This document shows, in pieces, positions 62,936-64,000 of a stretch of 64,000 nucleotides of DNA (position 1 is the stretch's first letter; each line of letters starts with the position of its first letter). Source of the stretch: Shinella pollutisoli (GTDB taxonomy: Bacteria > Pseudomonadota > Alphaproteobacteria > Rhizobiales > Rhizobiaceae); assembly GCF_024609765.1 (NCBI RefSeq), contig NZ_JANFDG010000026.1, forward strand, positions 1-64,000, written 5' to 3'. The notes under the pieces are model-generated. The model was not told the origin of the DNA and made no database searches. It worked only from the letters and a program-made list of their open reading frames with translations. Made by a program: the position numbers and the translations under genes.

Positions 62936-63331
62936 CTATGCGGCCTCCGCGTCTTCGGCCAAGGCCGTCATGAAATTGTCCCTGGCCCGCGCGGCGATGC
63001 GCTCGTAGGCCCGCTCGAAGACGGGTTCCAGCCGGCGCGTGTCGACCGTGCGGATCGACTGCAGCACCATCGCCCGCCCGACGCCGATGAGCTTTGTCAG
63101 CCGGCGGCGCGGGATGTCGAACTCGACATTGAGGATGTGGATCGTGATCTGCCGCGCGAGCTTCGCGTCGAAAAGCTCGACGGGTGGGTCGATGAGAAAC
63201 CGGATCGGCAGGTGGTTGAAGTGCGAGCGGGTGGCGCGGAAGGTGGCGCTCACCATCGCCGTCAGCCGTTCGTCTTCGGAATAGGGATTACGCAAAACAA
63301 AAACTCCCTTTGGTTGTGCCGCGAGACTCAT
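62936..63331 (-). CDS. DnaA domain IV-like DNA-binding protein, 131 aa
   Basis: Residues about 60-110 (LARQITIHILNVEFDIPRRRLTKLIGVGRAMVLQSIRTVD) resemble the helix-turn-helix of DnaA domain IV, where RDHTTV..A...ID is normal; here the basic contact loop reads GVGRAMVLQS. No AAA+ region. It may occupy DnaA boxes or a phage origin-like site. ATG 63331; inverted repeat 63343-63376 lies just upstream. Confidence 0.55.
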   Translation of the reverse strand: MSLAAQPKGVFVLRNPYSEDERLTAMVSATFRATRSHFNHLPIRFLIDPPVELFDAKLARQITIHILNVEFDIPRRRLTKLIGVGRAMVLQSIRTVDTRRLEPVFERAYERIAARARDNFMTALAEDAEAA

Positions 63332-63342
63332 GACAAGCTGGC

Positions 63343-63376
63343 GGCGCCAGGTGGGGCGGCAACCCGACCTGGCGCC
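63343..63376. promoter_or_regulatory. Inverted repeat between divergent early genes
   Basis: GGCGCCAGGT (63343-63352) and ACCTGGCGCC (63367-63376), perfect 10-bp arms, 14-base centre, in the 85-bp gap between the minus-strand early operon and the + strand 121-aa gene. A possible operator or RNA hairpin. Confidence 0.55.
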
Positions 63377-63416
63377 TGGCATCCCCAAGCGAAGCGACCA
63401 CTTGGAGACGATTGAA

Positions 63417-63782
63417 ATGGATGAAGAAACGGACGAGCTGATTTTGGCTACGCAATCCATGCTGGACGGGCAGCAGATGGCGATCGCAGCGGTTGCTCTC
63501 GCACTCATCGACAAAGGCTCGATCGACCGAGCGAGGCTGCTAGGCATCATTGAGAGCCTCCACGGAATTTTGGCTGCTGACTACGTCGGCGCGCTTGGCG
63601 ATGTTGGTGACGCAGAAATTGGCCTGTCCCGTCTGCGTGAATGGCTAGACGTTTCTGACTGGAAAGAGGGACAGGTGCTGGAAGAACTCCACAAACTAGA
63701 GAGCGCAGAGTTTCTTCGCAGCCAGCTGAAACTAGCAAACTCGAAACGTAAGCGGCCACCACCGGCGCAGAGAACCGATTGA
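63417..63782 (+). CDS. Divergent small acidic protein, 121 aa
   Basis: ATG 63417 with GGAG nine bases upstream; an ATG at 63330 in frame would cover the repeat and is rejected. N-terminal half helical (ILATQSMLDGQQMAIAAVALALIDKGSID), later WLDVSDWKEGQVLEELHKLESAEFL, then a basic tail. No helix-turn-helix, so probably not the phage repressor. Function unknown. Confidence 0.65.
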   Translation: MDEETDELILATQSMLDGQQMAIAAVALALIDKGSIDRARLLGIIESLHGILAADYVGALGDVGDAEIGLSRLREWLDVSDWKEGQVLEELHKLESAEFLRSQLKLANSKRKRPPPAQRTD

Positions 63783-63809
63783 AGGGGTCGAAGTCCGAGG
63801 CGTGCCCCA

Positions 63810-64000
63810 TCACATCGCCCTCTGCAGGACGATGGCGAGCACCGCCGCCAGCGAGGCGAAGGGCACCCCGCAAAGCAGCAGCGCCTCCGCCCTGCGGCAG
63901 AACGCCGAGTGCGAAGGCACAAAAGGAACGACGTCGATTTTGGCCGCATGTTTTGCCCTATCGGCAGCGGTCGCCCTCTGCGATTGTCCGGATGTGGCGT
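63810..64000 (-). CDS. Partial small membrane protein at window edge
   Basis: Frame open from the edge to the stop at 63810-63812. The visible C-terminal 62 residues end in a membrane segment (EALLLCGVPFASLAAVLAIVLQRAM). Upstream part is outside; probably an early phage gene between the repressor region and the DnaA-like gene. Modest support. Confidence 0.45.
   Translation of the reverse strand, partial: ATSGQSQRATAADRAKHAAKIDVVPFVPSHSAFCRRAEALLLCGVPFASLAAVLAIVLQRAM

Larger units (their letters stand above)
26725..64000 (-). mobile_element. Mu-like transposable prophage, left end beyond window
   Basis: About 37 kb of tightly overlapping genes on the minus strand in Mu order: transposase A and B, GemA, Mor/C-type activator, lysis, gp26-gp48 morphogenesis, fibre. 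The right end (low coordinate) should lie between the 76-aa gene and the fibre-assembly stop (26725-26771), or further left if the small genes are cargo; the terminal TG and the 5-bp target duplication were not identified. The repressor and true left end are outside. No frameshifted or truncated phage gene was noticed. Confidence 0.9.

Noticed and set aside
63547-63873. 108-aa minus frame across the 121-aa + strand gene
   Set aside because: The + strand gene has a ribosome site and better composition; only the short edge frame at 63810-64000 is kept.

Overview
The window is high-GC DNA from an alphaproteobacterium of the Rhizobiales, most likely a member of the Rhizobiaceae (Shinella/Ensifer/Rhizobium-like; the genus cannot be fixed from the sequence alone). 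The placement rests on serC-serA with a serC-type RNA leader, purA beside rpoH, and the eipA-chpT-ctrA-sciP cell-cycle cluster. No rRNA, CRISPR array or insertion sequence was seen.

Layout. (1) 1-5112: the downstream end of a siphophage-like prophage on the + strand, with tail-tip and fibre genes, a GH19-type endolysin and small membrane proteins. Its other end is outside the window. (2) 5153-25832: chromosomal core. It carries serine biosynthesis (serC, serA), a drug/metabolite transporter, purA, a large acidic membrane protein, rpoH, rluD, an rRNA/tRNA methyltransferase, the CtrA phosphorelay block (eipA, chpT, a degenerate receiver protein, ctrA, a FliJ-like gene, sciP), a LuxR-type regulator, mnmA and an elongator tRNA-Met. 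(3) 25833-26724: a short, less GC-rich stretch with two unrecognised small genes beside a phage boundary. (4) about 26725-64000: a Mu-like transposable prophage, nearly all on the - strand. Read from high to low coordinates it runs: DnaA-C-terminus-like and ParB-like genes, transposase A, ATPase B, an early/middle block of small genes, GemA, a Mor/C-type activator, lysis genes, terminase, portal, gpF, gpG, protease/scaffold, major head, sheath, tube, tape measure, baseplate, fibre and fibre assembly. Its left (repressor) end lies past the window.

How it fits together. The prophage has every Mu morphogenesis step in order and no broken reading frame was noticed, so it may be active. Three 22-bp palindromes lie upstream of the endolysin, the protease/scaffold gene and a baseplate gene. 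Each is followed at constant spacing by a -10-like hexamer, and I read them as the late promoters driven by the Mor/C-type protein encoded beside the first of them.

The most unusual content is in the early/middle region. Two adjacent genes encode coiled-coil proteins ending in a winged helix closely resembling the DNA-binding domain of the host CtrA encoded about 34 kb away, but with no receiver domain. Together with a DnaA-domain-IV-like protein, two ParB-like proteins and an adenine-methylase-like protein, this suggests a phage programme that senses or redirects the alphaproteobacterial cell cycle. That link is inference.
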